From: Natronococcus amylolyticus DSM 10524
Lineage (GTDB): Archaea; Halobacteriota; Halobacteria; Halobacteriales; Natrialbaceae
Length of the DNA stretch: 33,184 bases
Assembly: GCF_000337675.1 (NCBI RefSeq)
Contig: NZ_AOIB01000003.1
Coordinates: 1 to 33,184 of the forward strand
Direction of reading: 5' to 3'
Shown here: positions 1 to 12,119 of the stretch, one piece after another
Position numbering within the stretch: position 1 is the first letter of the stretch
How the letters are laid out: every line of letters begins with the position of its first letter
The notes under the pieces: model-generated
Told to the model about the DNA's origin: nothing
The model's input: the letters and a program-made list of their open reading frames with translations, nothing else
Database searches by the model: none
Translations under genes and position numbers: made by a program

Positions 1-18
1 GATGTGTATAAGAGACAG
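1..18. other. Tn5/Nextera mosaic-end adapter remnant
   Basis: The first 18 bases equal the last 18 of the 19-base Tn5 mosaic end used in transposase-based sequencing libraries. The haloarchaeal sequence starts at base 19, where the reading frame of the epimerase gene begins to make sense. This is library sequence left at a contig end, not biology. Confidence 0.96.
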
Positions 19-114
19 GTTGAGGATCGTCACGTCGTAGCCGTTTGCGAGTAACTCCTCGACGAGGTGACGACCGATGAAGCGCGTGCCGCCGATAACG
101 AGTGCGTCGTCCAT
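19..114 (-). CDS. NAD-dependent epimerase/dehydratase, N-terminal fragment
   Basis: Only the first 32 codons are present because the contig ends here. The visible residues start MDDALVIGGTRFIGRHLVEE, a Rossmann-fold dinucleotide-binding start in which the usual GxxGxxG loop reads GGTRFIG (residues 8-14). This variant is typical of extended short-chain epimerases acting on nucleotide sugars or of the atypical RNA-binding-like SDR group. The ATG at 114 has a TTTTCC TATA-like element about 27 nt upstream, fitting a leaderless transcript. The substrate cannot be told from this fragment. Confidence 0.8.
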
Positions 115-234
115 GTGCGGTCGTCGTCGCTGGAACGGAAAACGGTAGCGAAGCCGACGGTTCGGGCGAACCGTCGTGGCCGGGCGCGGCGCTCGAGTCG
201 GCGACGTTTTGGTCGGGGCGAGTCGAGATCGGGT

Positions 235-660
235 ATGGGCGGCACCTACGTCCTCGCGATCAGCGTCGATCGACCGCTGAGCCTCGAGGTCGGCGCGCTC
301 GGGATGTTCGACTTTGCGGCCGAAACGTACGCCTACGTCGGCAGCGCGTTCGGCCCCGGCGGGTTCGCTCGCCTCGACCGCCATCGCGAACTGGCTCGAG
401 GGGAACGCGACGTTCGCCACTGGCACGTCGACTACCTGCTCGGTCACGAGGCGACGAGCCTCGCCGCGACCGTACGATTTCCCGACGCGGACCGGGAGTG
501 CGAACTCGCCGGTGTGCTTCCGGGCGAAACGGTCCCCGAGTTCGGCGCCTCGGACTGTGACTGTCGGTCACATCTGCTCGAGACCCCGAGTCTCGAGACG
601 CTGCTCGATGCGGCCGACGACGCTGGCGGGGTCCTCGAGACCCGATCTCGAGCCGACTAG
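235..660 (+). CDS. DUF123 (GIY-YIG-related) family protein
   Basis: The product is 141 aa. The first in-frame upstream start would add a low-complexity Arg-rich stretch unlike the rest, so the ATG at 235 is preferred. Diagnostic DUF123 patterns are present in order: GTYVL near the start, YVGSAFGPGGFARLDRH (about residues 33-50), HWHVDYLL (about 62-69), and a C-terminal ECELAG...FGASDCDCRSHL segment with several Cys and His. DUF123 proteins occur alone or fused to endonuclease III in archaea and are distantly related to GIY-YIG nucleases; the function is not established. The downstream AhpD-like gene starts 32 nt later with its own TATA box, so the two are probably separate transcripts. Confidence 0.88.
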   Translation: MGGTYVLAISVDRPLSLEVGALGMFDFAAETYAYVGSAFGPGGFARLDRHRELARGERDVRHWHVDYLLGHEATSLAATVRFPDADRECELAGVLPGETVPEFGASDCDCRSHLLETPSLETLLDAADDAGGVLETRSRAD

Positions 661-663
661 AGG

Positions 664-670
664 TTATACG
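664..670 (+). promoter_or_regulatory. TATA box of the AhpD-like gene
   Basis: TTATACG is centred about 26 nt before the ATG at 693. That spacing puts the predicted transcription start at or next to the start codon, so the message is probably leaderless. Confidence 0.6.
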
Positions 671-692
671 GGTCGCCCGCGAACCCGGAACC

Positions 693-1286
693 ATGTCCGA
701 GACCGACGTCGACCCCGAACTCCGCGACGACGCGATGGACCGATTTCCGGTTCCCGACTACGAGGCCCTCCCGGAGGACCTCCGGGAGCGGATCGCCGAG
801 GAGACCGACCGTGCCGGCTTCACACCCAACGTGTTCTCGGCGTTCGCGTACAAACCCTCGCACTTCCGGGCCTTCTTCGAGTACCACGACGCCTTAGTCG
901 AGGACACCGCCCTCGAGCGCGAGGAGATCGAGATGATCGTCGTCGCCGTCTCCGGCGTCAATCACTGTTATTACTGCAACGTCGCCCACGGTGCGCTCGT
1001 GCGAATCTACGCCGACGATCCGCTGCTGGCCGATCAGCTGGTCGCGAACTACCGAACCGCAGACATTAACGACGCTCATCGAACCATGTTGGACGTCGCC
1101 GTGAAACTCACCGAGCGCCCGACCGAGCTCGAGGAGGCCGATCTCGAGGCGCTGCGCGAGGCCGGCTTCGGCGAGGAGGCGCTGTGGGATATCGCCTCGG
1201 TAACGGCGTTTTACAACCTGAGCAACCGGCTGGCGATGTTCGCGGGGATGCGCCCGAACGACGAGTTCCACACGCTGGGGCGGTAG
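693..1286 (+). CDS. Peroxidase-related enzyme, AhpD/carboxymuconolactone decarboxylase-like
   Basis: The 197-aa protein is all-helical in character and has the AhpD-type active site: Cys92 and Cys95 followed by His99 (HCYYCNVAHG), with acidic residues just upstream. This CxxC-x3-H arrangement is the catalytic site of alkylhydroperoxidase D, and the length and layout match the 'uncharacterised peroxidase-related enzyme' family, which reduces peroxides with thiols. The likely role is cytoplasmic peroxide detoxification, but substrate and electron donor are unknown. The start codon sits behind a TATA box at leaderless distance. It is transcribed convergently with the MscS gene; the two stop codons are 13 nt apart. 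Confidence 0.88.
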   Translation: MSETDVDPELRDDAMDRFPVPDYEALPEDLRERIAEETDRAGFTPNVFSAFAYKPSHFRAFFEYHDALVEDTALEREEIEMIVVAVSGVNHCYYCNVAHGALVRIYADDPLLADQLVANYRTADINDAHRTMLDVAVKLTERPTELEEADLEALREAGFGEEALWDIASVTAFYNLSNRLAMFAGMRPNDEFHTLGR

Positions 1287-1299
1287 CCGCGACCGGCCG

Positions 1300-2325
1300 T
1301 CAGTCTGCGACGTTCGTTCCGTCCCCCTCGGCGTCGCCGTCCTGCAGCACCGTCTCGGGCCGGGCGTCGTCGCGGCCGCGCTCGACGGCGACGCGGGCGG
1401 TGCCGCTGGTCTCGTCGAACATCAGGTGGGTGTGGGGGTAGGCGATCTCGACGTCGGCGTCCTCGAGGCGGTCCCAGACCGCCTCGTAGATGTTCGAACG
1501 CATGATCCGCGGCAGGTAGGGTCGTTCGACCCAGAAGTCGAGCTGGAGACGGATGCCGTGGTCGGCGAACGACTCGATGAACGCCCGGGGCTGAACGGGG
1601 TACTTCGTGCGTCCCATCGTAATCCCGGGTCCGCCGGCGATGACGCCGTCGGTCTTCGCGGCGGCGTCTTCGAGCAGCTCCCGGGCCTCCTCGAGGTCGC
1701 CCTCGTAGGTGACCAGGAACTCGAGCGAGACCCGCGTTCGCTCGTCGTCGGCCGAGAGGTTGACGACGTCACGCTCCCGGATCGTCGAGTTTGGAACGAC
1801 CAGAAAGGTGTTCTCGAGGGTCCGGATCTTCGTGTACCGGAGCGTGACGTCGATGACGTGGCCGCTCTCCTCCCGGTCGGCGAGCTCGATCATGTCGCCG
1901 ACCTCGTAGGGGCGGTTCGCGAGGATGAAGAAGCCGCCGACGACGTCGCTGGCGACGGGCGCCAGGATGACCCCGACGACCGCCGAGATGATCGTCGCCG
2001 AGAGGACGAGATCCGAGAGGTCGACGCCGTAGATTCCGAGCACCGCGAAGAGGGCGAACAGCATCACTACGACCCGGAACAGTCGCAGGACGACCTCGGC
2101 CACCGACCGTCGCTGTATCCGCTCGAGGAGGGGCGGACGACTCGCCTCGGTAATCAGCCTCGAGCCGTACCAGGCGGCGAGCACGATCAGGAGCGCCACA
2201 ACCCAGTCGGGGAGCGATTCGATCGCCGAACCGGCGACGAGAACCGCGTCCGAACGAACCGGGTCGACAGCGGCGTCGACCGGGCGCTCGAGCGAGGCGA
2301 TCCGGATCGGTAGCGTCGCGTACAT
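1300..2325 (-). CDS. MscS-family mechanosensitive ion channel
   Basis: The 341-aa membrane protein has an outside N-terminus and three membrane segments at about residues 41-58, 78-100 and 106-138. The last is the Gly/Ala-rich pore helix and runs into NRPYEVGD, the conserved MscS hinge and beta-domain entry. A soluble region then follows with VPNSTI (about 177-182), typical of the MscS beta domain, and an alpha/beta C-terminal domain ending in an acidic tail. Such channels release solutes when membrane tension rises, useful to an organism facing sudden dilution of brine. The start at 2325 is the first ATG, and a divergent gene begins 126 nt upstream. Confidence 0.93.
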   Translation of the reverse strand: MYATLPIRIASLERPVDAAVDPVRSDAVLVAGSAIESLPDWVVALLIVLAAWYGSRLITEASRPPLLERIQRRSVAEVVLRLFRVVVMLFALFAVLGIYGVDLSDLVLSATIISAVVGVILAPVASDVVGGFFILANRPYEVGDMIELADREESGHVIDVTLRYTKIRTLENTFLVVPNSTIRERDVVNLSADDERTRVSLEFLVTYEGDLEEARELLEDAAAKTDGVIAGGPGITMGRTKYPVQPRAFIESFADHGIRLQLDFWVERPYLPRIMRSNIYEAVWDRLEDADVEIAYPHTHLMFDETSGTARVAVERGRDDARPETVLQDGDAEGDGTNVAD

Positions 2326-2451
2326 GCGTACTTGATCGGCCGCACCCGGAAAGTGCGTTGGGCAGGCAGCACGGACCGACGCCCTCGAACCGTGGTCGAA
2401 ACGGTTCGGGGGCGGTAAGGTATTTCACGATGATACGAAAACGAACGTAGC

Positions 2452-2906
2452 GTGGACCCCGTCCCCACTCGGTTCGAACGGCTCGCGGCGGTCGTCGCGA
2501 TCCTCGCCGCCCTGCTGGTAGTGCCGGCAGCCGCGCTCGGTTCCGGGATCGCCGTCGTCGTGCTGCTGTTCGTCGCGTTCACCTGCGGAACGATTGCGAA
2601 CGCGCGCGTCGGCATCCGGGGACTCGCGACGTTCGGCGGTCGGTCCCGGACGACGATCCCGACGCAGAGCGATACCGCGAGCGACGGCAGCGAACGGACG
2701 CCCGGATCGAGAAGATTGCCTTGGCCGAGTTCGATCCATAGCTCGAGCGGCTGCTGACGATCGGGCTGGCGCTTCTTGGAATCGGCGCGCTGGCGGCCCT
2801 CGCTACCGGGACTGCGGACGATCCGCGGCTGTTGCTGATCGCCCTGTTCGGTCTCAACGCCGCGCTGATCGGCTACGCGGCATCACACATGAGTACCGGC
2901 GACTGA
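2452..2906 (+). pseudogene. Broken small membrane-protein gene
   Basis: A GTG at 2452, with a TATTTC element about 27 nt upstream, opens a frame encoding two hydrophobic helices (AAVVAILAALLVVPAAAL and GIAVVVLLFVAFTCG). Around 2620-2640 the sensible sequence moves into another frame, reading an acidic linker (DDDPDAERYRERR, from 2649), then hits an in-frame TAG at 2739-2741. Beyond it the same frame continues with two more hydrophobic helices (LLTIGLALLGIGALAALATG and LLLIALFGLNAALIG) to a TGA at 2904-2906. The parts read together as a four-helix protein of about 150 aa. Two separate lesions argue for a pseudogene rather than one sequencing error. The family is not recognised. It ends 17 nt from the gltB stop, convergently. 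Confidence 0.7.
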
Positions 2907-2923
2907 AAACGAGATTTCGGGTG

Positions 2924-7471
<4,548 letters not shown>

Positions 7472-7476
7472 GCACT

Positions 7477-7483
7477 CTCCTTT
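7477..7483 (-). promoter_or_regulatory. Shine-Dalgarno site of gltB
   Basis: On the minus strand AAAGGAG lies 5 nt before the gltB ATG at 7471. It supports that start and implies a leadered transcript. It is directly preceded by the perfect palindrome GGAGATCTCC (7484-7493), which could present or hide the site. Confidence 0.65.
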
Positions 7484-7731
7484 GGAGATCTCCTATAAGA
7501 GGGTGACCCATAATGACTAAGTGTATTATAAACACATATAAGGCCATATGCCCACTAATGGCATAATTTATACTGCACGATTCGACGGCTGCTATTCGTT
7601 CAATGACAGGTTTCGAAACGGCGTCAGCATGGAGACGCCGCTTTCGGGCGATCGCAGGAGGACCGTTTGACCGACGGAAAACCGGTCGCTATTGTCGGAC
7701 GGGTAGCACGGAAAGGTGTCAGAGGCACGTA

Positions 7732-7755
7732 GTGTTCACCCACCAGAGTGAACAC
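7732..7755. repeat. Perfect 8-bp inverted repeat, operator or hairpin
   Basis: GTGTTCAC (7732-7739) and GTGAACAC (7748-7755) are exact reverse complements separated by 8 nt. Spacing and symmetry fit either a dimeric regulator site or an RNA hairpin. It lies about 130 nt beyond the proS stop codon and 260 nt from the gltB start, and overlaps the relic shared with 20957-20991. Confidence 0.6.
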
Positions 7756-7885
7756 CACACTCGTACATCGTTCCCGGTGGGTAAGCACTATTTGGTTAAA
7801 GAGTTAGGTGAACCGTGGAAGCCGCGTTCACAAAGGAAGCGACCGACGGCCTCGAGCGGCCGGCCGACTGCGGCAGGCGGGCGGC

Positions 7886-9367
7886 TCAGTAGCTCTTCGC
7901 GAAGTAGGCGACCTCGTCGGCGGACTCCCCGCAGACGCCACACTCGTCGTCGTCAGGTTCGACGACCTCGCCCGCTGACTGGCCGCCCTCGTCCTCGAGC
8001 GGTTGCATGACGATCTCGGCGGCGATCTTCTCCTTGATTGCCTCCTCGCACGCCTGATCGCCACACCACGGCGTTTTCACGTAACCGCCGTGTTTACCGA
8101 TCGTCCCGAGGATGTCCTCGGGGCTGTGGGCCTCGCGGACGTTCTCCGCGAGATTCTCCTCGGCCGCCTCGTACAGCTTGTCGAAGACGGTGTCGAGGTG
8201 GTCCTCGACGGTGTCGACGATCCCCTCGCGATCGGCGACGGCCTTCTCGCTGTCGGGGCGGTGAACCAGCGTCACCTCGCCGTCGTCGGCCTCGTTGGGG
8301 CCGATCTCGAGTCGCAGGGGAACGCCGTTCAACTCGTGCTCGTTGAACTTGAAGCCGGGATTGCGCTCGTCGCGATCGTCCAGCTCGACGCGGATTCCGG
8401 CCTCCTCGAGTTCGTCGGCGATCTCCTGGGAGTACTCGAGAACGTCCTCCTTGGTGTCTGCCTGCCAGATCGGAACGATCGCGACCTGGGTCGGCGCGAT
8501 GGTCGGCGGGAGCACGAGGCCCTGGTCGTCCGAGTGGGTCATGATCAGGGCGCCGATCGCGCGCCAGGACAGCCCCCACGAGGTGGTGTAGGCCGTCTGC
8601 TCGTCCTCGTCCTCGTCGGCGAAGGTGATGTCGAACGCCTCCGCAAAGGACTGGCCGAGGTTGTGGCTCGTCGCCCCCTGGACCGACTTCCCGTCGGGCA
8701 TCAGCGCCTCGACGGTCGTCGTCGTGTCGGCGCCGGGGAACTTGTCGTGTTCGGGCTTTTTCCCTCGCAGGACTGGGATCGCCAGGACGTCCTCGTACAC
8801 TTCCTCGTACTGGTCCAGACGGGTCCAGACCTCCTCCCAGGCGCCCTCGTCGTCGGTGTGGGCGGTGTGGCCCTCCTGCCACATAAACTCCTTCGTCCGG
8901 AAGAACGGCTTCGTCTCGGTGGCCTCCCACCGGACGACCGAACACCACTGGTTGATTCGCAGCGGCAGGTCGCGGTGGCTACGGGTCCAGTCGGCCATGA
9001 ACGGCGCGATGATCGACTCGCTCGTGGGTCGGACGGCGAGTCGCTCCTCGAGTTCCTCGTGGCCGCCCTGGGTGACCCAGGCGACCTCGGGATCGAAGCC
9101 CTCGACGACGTCCTTCTCGCGCTCGAGGAAGCTCTCGGGGATGAACATTGGGAAGTAGACGTTGTCGACGCCGGTGGCCTTGAACCGAGTGTCCAGTGCG
9201 TCCTGAATCCCCTCCCAGATCGCGTACCCGCGCGGTTTCGTGACGATGAAGCCGCCCATCGGGGCGTAGTCGGCGAGGTCCGCCTTCTGAACGACCTCGG
9301 CGTACCACTCGCCGGGCTTGTGCGATTTCGTCTCGGTGATCCCGAGCTCCTGACTCTCGTCGCTCAT
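7886..9367 (-). CDS. proS: Prolyl-tRNA synthetase, archaeal type
   Basis: The 493-aa cytoplasmic enzyme charges tRNA-Pro with proline. Class II signatures are visible: the motif 1 region near the N-terminus, motif 2 VVRWEATETKPFFRTKEF with the downstream QEGHTAH, and motif 3 around the RAIGALIMTHSDDQGLVLPP segment. The C-terminal extension carries Cys435, Cys440, Cys476 and Cys479 and ends in Tyr (AKSY), matching the zinc-binding extension of archaeal/eukaryotic-type ProRS. The frame stays open far upstream, but the ATG at 9367 is right because ATTTATT lies 27 nt before it and the protein then matches the family's length. The gene is divergent from the amylase gene. Confidence 0.97.
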   Translation of the reverse strand: MSDESQELGITETKSHKPGEWYAEVVQKADLADYAPMGGFIVTKPRGYAIWEGIQDALDTRFKATGVDNVYFPMFIPESFLEREKDVVEGFDPEVAWVTQGGHEELEERLAVRPTSESIIAPFMADWTRSHRDLPLRINQWCSVVRWEATETKPFFRTKEFMWQEGHTAHTDDEGAWEEVWTRLDQYEEVYEDVLAIPVLRGKKPEHDKFPGADTTTTVEALMPDGKSVQGATSHNLGQSFAEAFDITFADEDEDEQTAYTTSWGLSWRAIGALIMTHSDDQGLVLPPTIAPTQVAIVPIWQADTKEDVLEYSQEIADELEEAGIRVELDDRDERNPGFKFNEHELNGVPLRLEIGPNEADDGEVTLVHRPDSEKAVADREGIVDTVEDHLDTVFDKLYEAAEENLAENVREAHSPEDILGTIGKHGGYVKTPWCGDQACEEAIKEKIAAEIVMQPLEDEGGQSAGEVVEPDDDECGVCGESADEVAYFAKSY

Positions 9368-9390
9368 ACCGCCATCTTCGTGACCGGAGC

Positions 9391-9397
9391 AATAAAT
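9391..9397 (-). promoter_or_regulatory. TATA box of proS
   Basis: On the minus strand ATTTATT is centred 27 nt upstream of the proS ATG, which predicts a leaderless message and supports this start over upstream in-frame alternatives. Confidence 0.65.
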
Positions 9398-9550
9398 GGG
9401 CCCCGTTTGGGACCGCCCGCCGCCGATCGCGTCGGTTCGTTCGACCGGGCGTATTCGTTCGATGAAGTATTTCGGCCGTTGATAACTGTCGTTCGAAACC
9501 GAATTAAAATCATTATGTATTATTACACCACAGATTATAGCAAGGGACGA

Positions 9551-11065
9551 ATGCGACGGAATCACAGCCACACCAGCGATTCGGCGGGTATCGACCGACG
9601 GACCGTCCTGCGCTCGAGCGCTGCCGCCGGCGCACTCGCCCTCACGGGGGTAACGATCGGGTCGACCAGTGCGGCCGCCCGCTCCGAGGGGGCGACGGCC
9701 CCCAACGACGGCGTCGGCTACCAGTACTTCCACCGCGAGTGGACCGAGATCGAGGCCGACCTCGAGCGTGTCGCCGAACTCGGAGTGAGCGCGATCTGGA
9801 TCCCCCAGCCCGCCGTCTCGAAACTGGGCTGGGAGGACCTGACCTACGAGGATCAAGAGGGGTTCTACGACGGCGAGGACGAGGAGTCGGTCTACGGCCG
9901 CGAACGGGACCCCCATCCGCCGCTCGGTTACCAGCCCGTCGACCTCCGGGACTTCGACTCCGCCCACGGCACCGAGGACGAACTCGCCTCGCTGATCGAG
10001 ACCGCCCACGACCACGACATCGACGTGATCGTCGACATCGTCCTGAACCACATGGCCAACCCGGACGGCCCCGACGGCGAGGTCGAGTACCCGCAGTTCG
10101 ACCCCGACGAACACTTCCACGACTACGGCACGCTCGGGGACTGCGAGCTCGAGGGCGAGGAAGCGGAGATGTACGAGTGTGACCTGCTCGACCTTCCGTC
10201 GATGGACGTCGAGCATTCGGACGTACAGAAAGCCCACCGAGCCTACCTCGAGAAGATCGCCGACCTCGGCGCGGACGGCCTGCGGATCGACGCCGCGGCC
10301 CACGTCTGGCCGTGGTACTTCCAGGAGTACGTCAACCGGTGGGCAGACGAACTGGGACTCTGGCGCGTCGGCGAGGTCTGGGACCAGGACGACGTCGATC
10401 ACCTGCTCGAGTTCGCCGACACCGGGATGACCGTCTTCGACTTCCCGCTGTACGACGCCATCATGGAGGCGTTCGAGGGCGGCAGCATGGAGGTCCTCTC
10501 GCAGAATCACGCCCGCGGCGTCGTCCACGAGAACCCGGAAGTCGCCGTCACGTTCGTCCAGAATCACGATACGACCGGCCCTGGCGTCGAACCGAACGAA
10601 CCCGAGGGACGGGCGGTCGAACTCGCCGAGGCGTTCGTCCTCGCCTATGCCGGGATGCCGATGCTGTACCGCGGCGGCGCCGAGGAGCGACCCGAGCTCG
10701 AGGACGACGACCTCCGGGCGCTCGTCGAGGTCTCCCGAACCCTCGCTCGAGGCGACGTGATCGACCGCCACGTTGACGACGACGTCTACGTCTTCGAGCG
10801 CGAGGGGAACCTGCTGGCCGGGATCAACACCGCCGACGAGGATCGGACGGTGACTGTCCAGACCGACTGGCGGACCGAGCCGCTGGTCGATCACGCCGGC
10901 GACGGCGCGAACGTCACGACCGGTCCCGACTGTACGGTCGAACTTACCGTCCCCGCCGAGGGGTGGGTCATGTACGGCCCCAGAGACAGCGTTCCCGCGG
11001 ATCCCGACCCGCCGGGCGAACCGAACCCGCCCGCCGATCCGGAGCCCCTGTCCGACGACGACTGA
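9551..11065 (+). CDS. Tat-exported GH13 alpha-amylase
   Basis: The 504-aa protein starts with a twin-arginine signal (DRRTVLRS plus a hydrophobic Ala/Gly/Leu stretch, about residues 17-43), so it is folded inside and exported. The mature part shows the four GH13 regions: DIVLNH (162-167), LRIDAAAH with nucleophile Asp247, GEVWD with acid/base Glu275, and VQNHD with Asp340. These define alpha-1,4-glucan hydrolysis by a retaining mechanism, probably extracellular starch breakdown. After the barrel comes a beta domain (about 410-475) and a Pro/Asp-rich tail. The open frame extends far upstream, but the ATG at 9551 places the signal at the N-terminus. The roughly 60 nt before it are AT-rich, with TATTATTA about 27 nt upstream. 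Confidence 0.94.
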   Translation: MRRNHSHTSDSAGIDRRTVLRSSAAAGALALTGVTIGSTSAAARSEGATAPNDGVGYQYFHREWTEIEADLERVAELGVSAIWIPQPAVSKLGWEDLTYEDQEGFYDGEDEESVYGRERDPHPPLGYQPVDLRDFDSAHGTEDELASLIETAHDHDIDVIVDIVLNHMANPDGPDGEVEYPQFDPDEHFHDYGTLGDCELEGEEAEMYECDLLDLPSMDVEHSDVQKAHRAYLEKIADLGADGLRIDAAAHVWPWYFQEYVNRWADELGLWRVGEVWDQDDVDHLLEFADTGMTVFDFPLYDAIMEAFEGGSMEVLSQNHARGVVHENPEVAVTFVQNHDTTGPGVEPNEPEGRAVELAEAFVLAYAGMPMLYRGGAEERPELEDDDLRALVEVSRTLARGDVIDRHVDDDVYVFEREGNLLAGINTADEDRTVTVQTDWRTEPLVDHAGDGANVTTGPDCTVELTVPAEGWVMYGPRDSVPADPDPPGEPNPPADPEPLSDDD

Positions 11066-11117
11066 GGACTCGAGGTCGCGAAGAAACGCTCGACATCCGG
11101 TTTCCTGTTCTCGGACG

Positions 11118-11125
11118 TTTATACG
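11118..11125 (+). promoter_or_regulatory. TATA box of the quinone reductase-like gene
   Basis: TTTATACG is centred 27 nt before the ATG at 11148 and is one of the clearest leaderless promoters in the window. Confidence 0.7.
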
Positions 11126-11147
11126 CGCTCGTTACGAGTGGTAACCT

Positions 11148-12119
11148 ATGAAGGCCATCGAGGTAACGGAGTACGGCGACAGCGACGAACTCGAGGTCGT
11201 CGATCGAGACGTACCCGAGCCCGACGCCAGCGAGGTTCGAATCGAGATCGAGGCCGCGGGGATCAATTTCGCCGACGTCATGCAGCGACGCGGCGTCTAC
11301 CCGGGCGGCCCCGAGGCGCCCTACGTTCCCGGCATGGAGGCCGCAGGGACAGTTGATGCAACTGGCGAGGGCGTCGATCTGGACGAGGGCGACCGGGTCG
11401 TCACGATGCTCGACCGCGGCGGCTACGCGGAGTACGCCACCGCGAACGCCCAGATGCTGTTCCCGATCCCCGAGGGAATGAGCTTCGAGGAGGCCGCCGG
11501 CTTCCCCGTCCAGTTCCTCACCGCCCACTCGTGTCTGTTCGGGTGGGGCGAACTCGAGGAGGGCGAATCGGTGCTGATCCAGGCCGCCGCGGGCGGTGTC
11601 GGCACGGCGGCCGTCCAGTTGGCCTCGAACGCCGGCGCGGAGGTGTTCGGCACGGCGAGCAGCGAGGAGAAACTCGAGCTCGCGGCCGAACTGGGCTGTG
11701 ACCACCCGATCAAGTACACCGAGGCCGACTTCCGTGAGACCGTCGAGGACGAGACCGACGGCGAGGGCGTCGACCTCGTCCTCGAGTCGGTCGGCGGCGA
11801 CGTCTTCGAGCGCAGCCTCGACGCGATGGCACACTTCGGTCGCATGGTCACCTTCGGCGTGGCGAGCGGCGAGCCCGCGAGCGCGGAGAACAGGCGCCTG
11901 CTGTTCGAGAACAAGAGCGTCCGCGGCTTCCATCTCGGCCAGGCCGCGGTGCACGACCCGAGTCGGATCATGCAGGCGGTTCCCGACCTGACGGAGGGAT
12001 TCGCGAGCGGCGACCTCGAGGTGATCGTCGGCGAGTCGTTCCCGCTCGAGGAGGCCGCCGACGCCCACCGCTACATCGAGGATCGCAAGAGCTCCGGAAA
12101 GGTCCTGTTGAAGCCGTAG
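11148..12119 (+). CDS. NADPH:quinone reductase-like MDR oxidoreductase
   Basis: The 323-aa cytoplasmic enzyme belongs to the zinc-free quinone oxidoreductase branch of the medium-chain dehydrogenase/reductase superfamily. It opens with a GroES-like catalytic domain (AAGINFADVMQRRGVYPGG, about residues 36-54, is a typical quinone-reductase segment), followed by a Rossmann nucleotide-binding domain with AAAGGVGTAAVQLA (about 146-159) and the family ending SGKVLLKP. No structural or catalytic zinc Cys cluster is seen. It probably reduces quinones or other activated carbonyl compounds with NADPH. The promoter is its own, and no operon partner follows. Confidence 0.92.
   Translation: MKAIEVTEYGDSDELEVVDRDVPEPDASEVRIEIEAAGINFADVMQRRGVYPGGPEAPYVPGMEAAGTVDATGEGVDLDEGDRVVTMLDRGGYAEYATANAQMLFPIPEGMSFEEAAGFPVQFLTAHSCLFGWGELEEGESVLIQAAAGGVGTAAVQLASNAGAEVFGTASSEEKLELAAELGCDHPIKYTEADFRETVEDETDGEGVDLVLESVGGDVFERSLDAMAHFGRMVTFGVASGEPASAENRRLLFENKSVRGFHLGQAAVHDPSRIMQAVPDLTEGFASGDLEVIVGESFPLEEAADAHRYIEDRKSSGKVLLKP

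Larger units (their letters stand above)
7472..7885. promoter_or_regulatory. gltB upstream region with AT-rich promoter island
   Basis: This 414-nt region holds no convincing gene. Bases 7494-7575 are AT-rich with several TATA-like elements; on the minus strand TTTATAATAC (about 7524-7533) is best placed to drive gltB with a 25-30 nt leader, and CTTATA, CTTATATG and TATAAATT also occur. Symmetric sites cluster here: GGGT-G-ACCC (7501-7509), GTGT-N7-ACAC (7521-7535), and TATGCC-N7-GGCATA (7547-7565). These could be operators for a nitrogen regulator, which is inference. Further away lie a perfect 8-bp inverted repeat (7732-7755) and a short stretch similar to 20957-20991. An ATG-started frame at 7603 has basic, non-haloarchaeal composition and is not called as a gene. 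Confidence 0.6.

Noticed and set aside
7603-8010. 135-codon plus-strand frame with a TATA-like element upstream
   Set aside because: The composition is Arg/Ser-rich, it runs into proS on the other strand, and no domain is visible. A non-coding transcript remains possible.
8003-9550. Upstream extension of the amylase frame
   Set aside because: It is antisense to proS, and it would bury the Tat signal inside the protein.
9368-10894. Upstream extension of the proS frame (over 500 codons)
   Set aside because: This is antisense to the amylase gene. The TATA box 27 nt before ATG 9367 and the family length fix the start.
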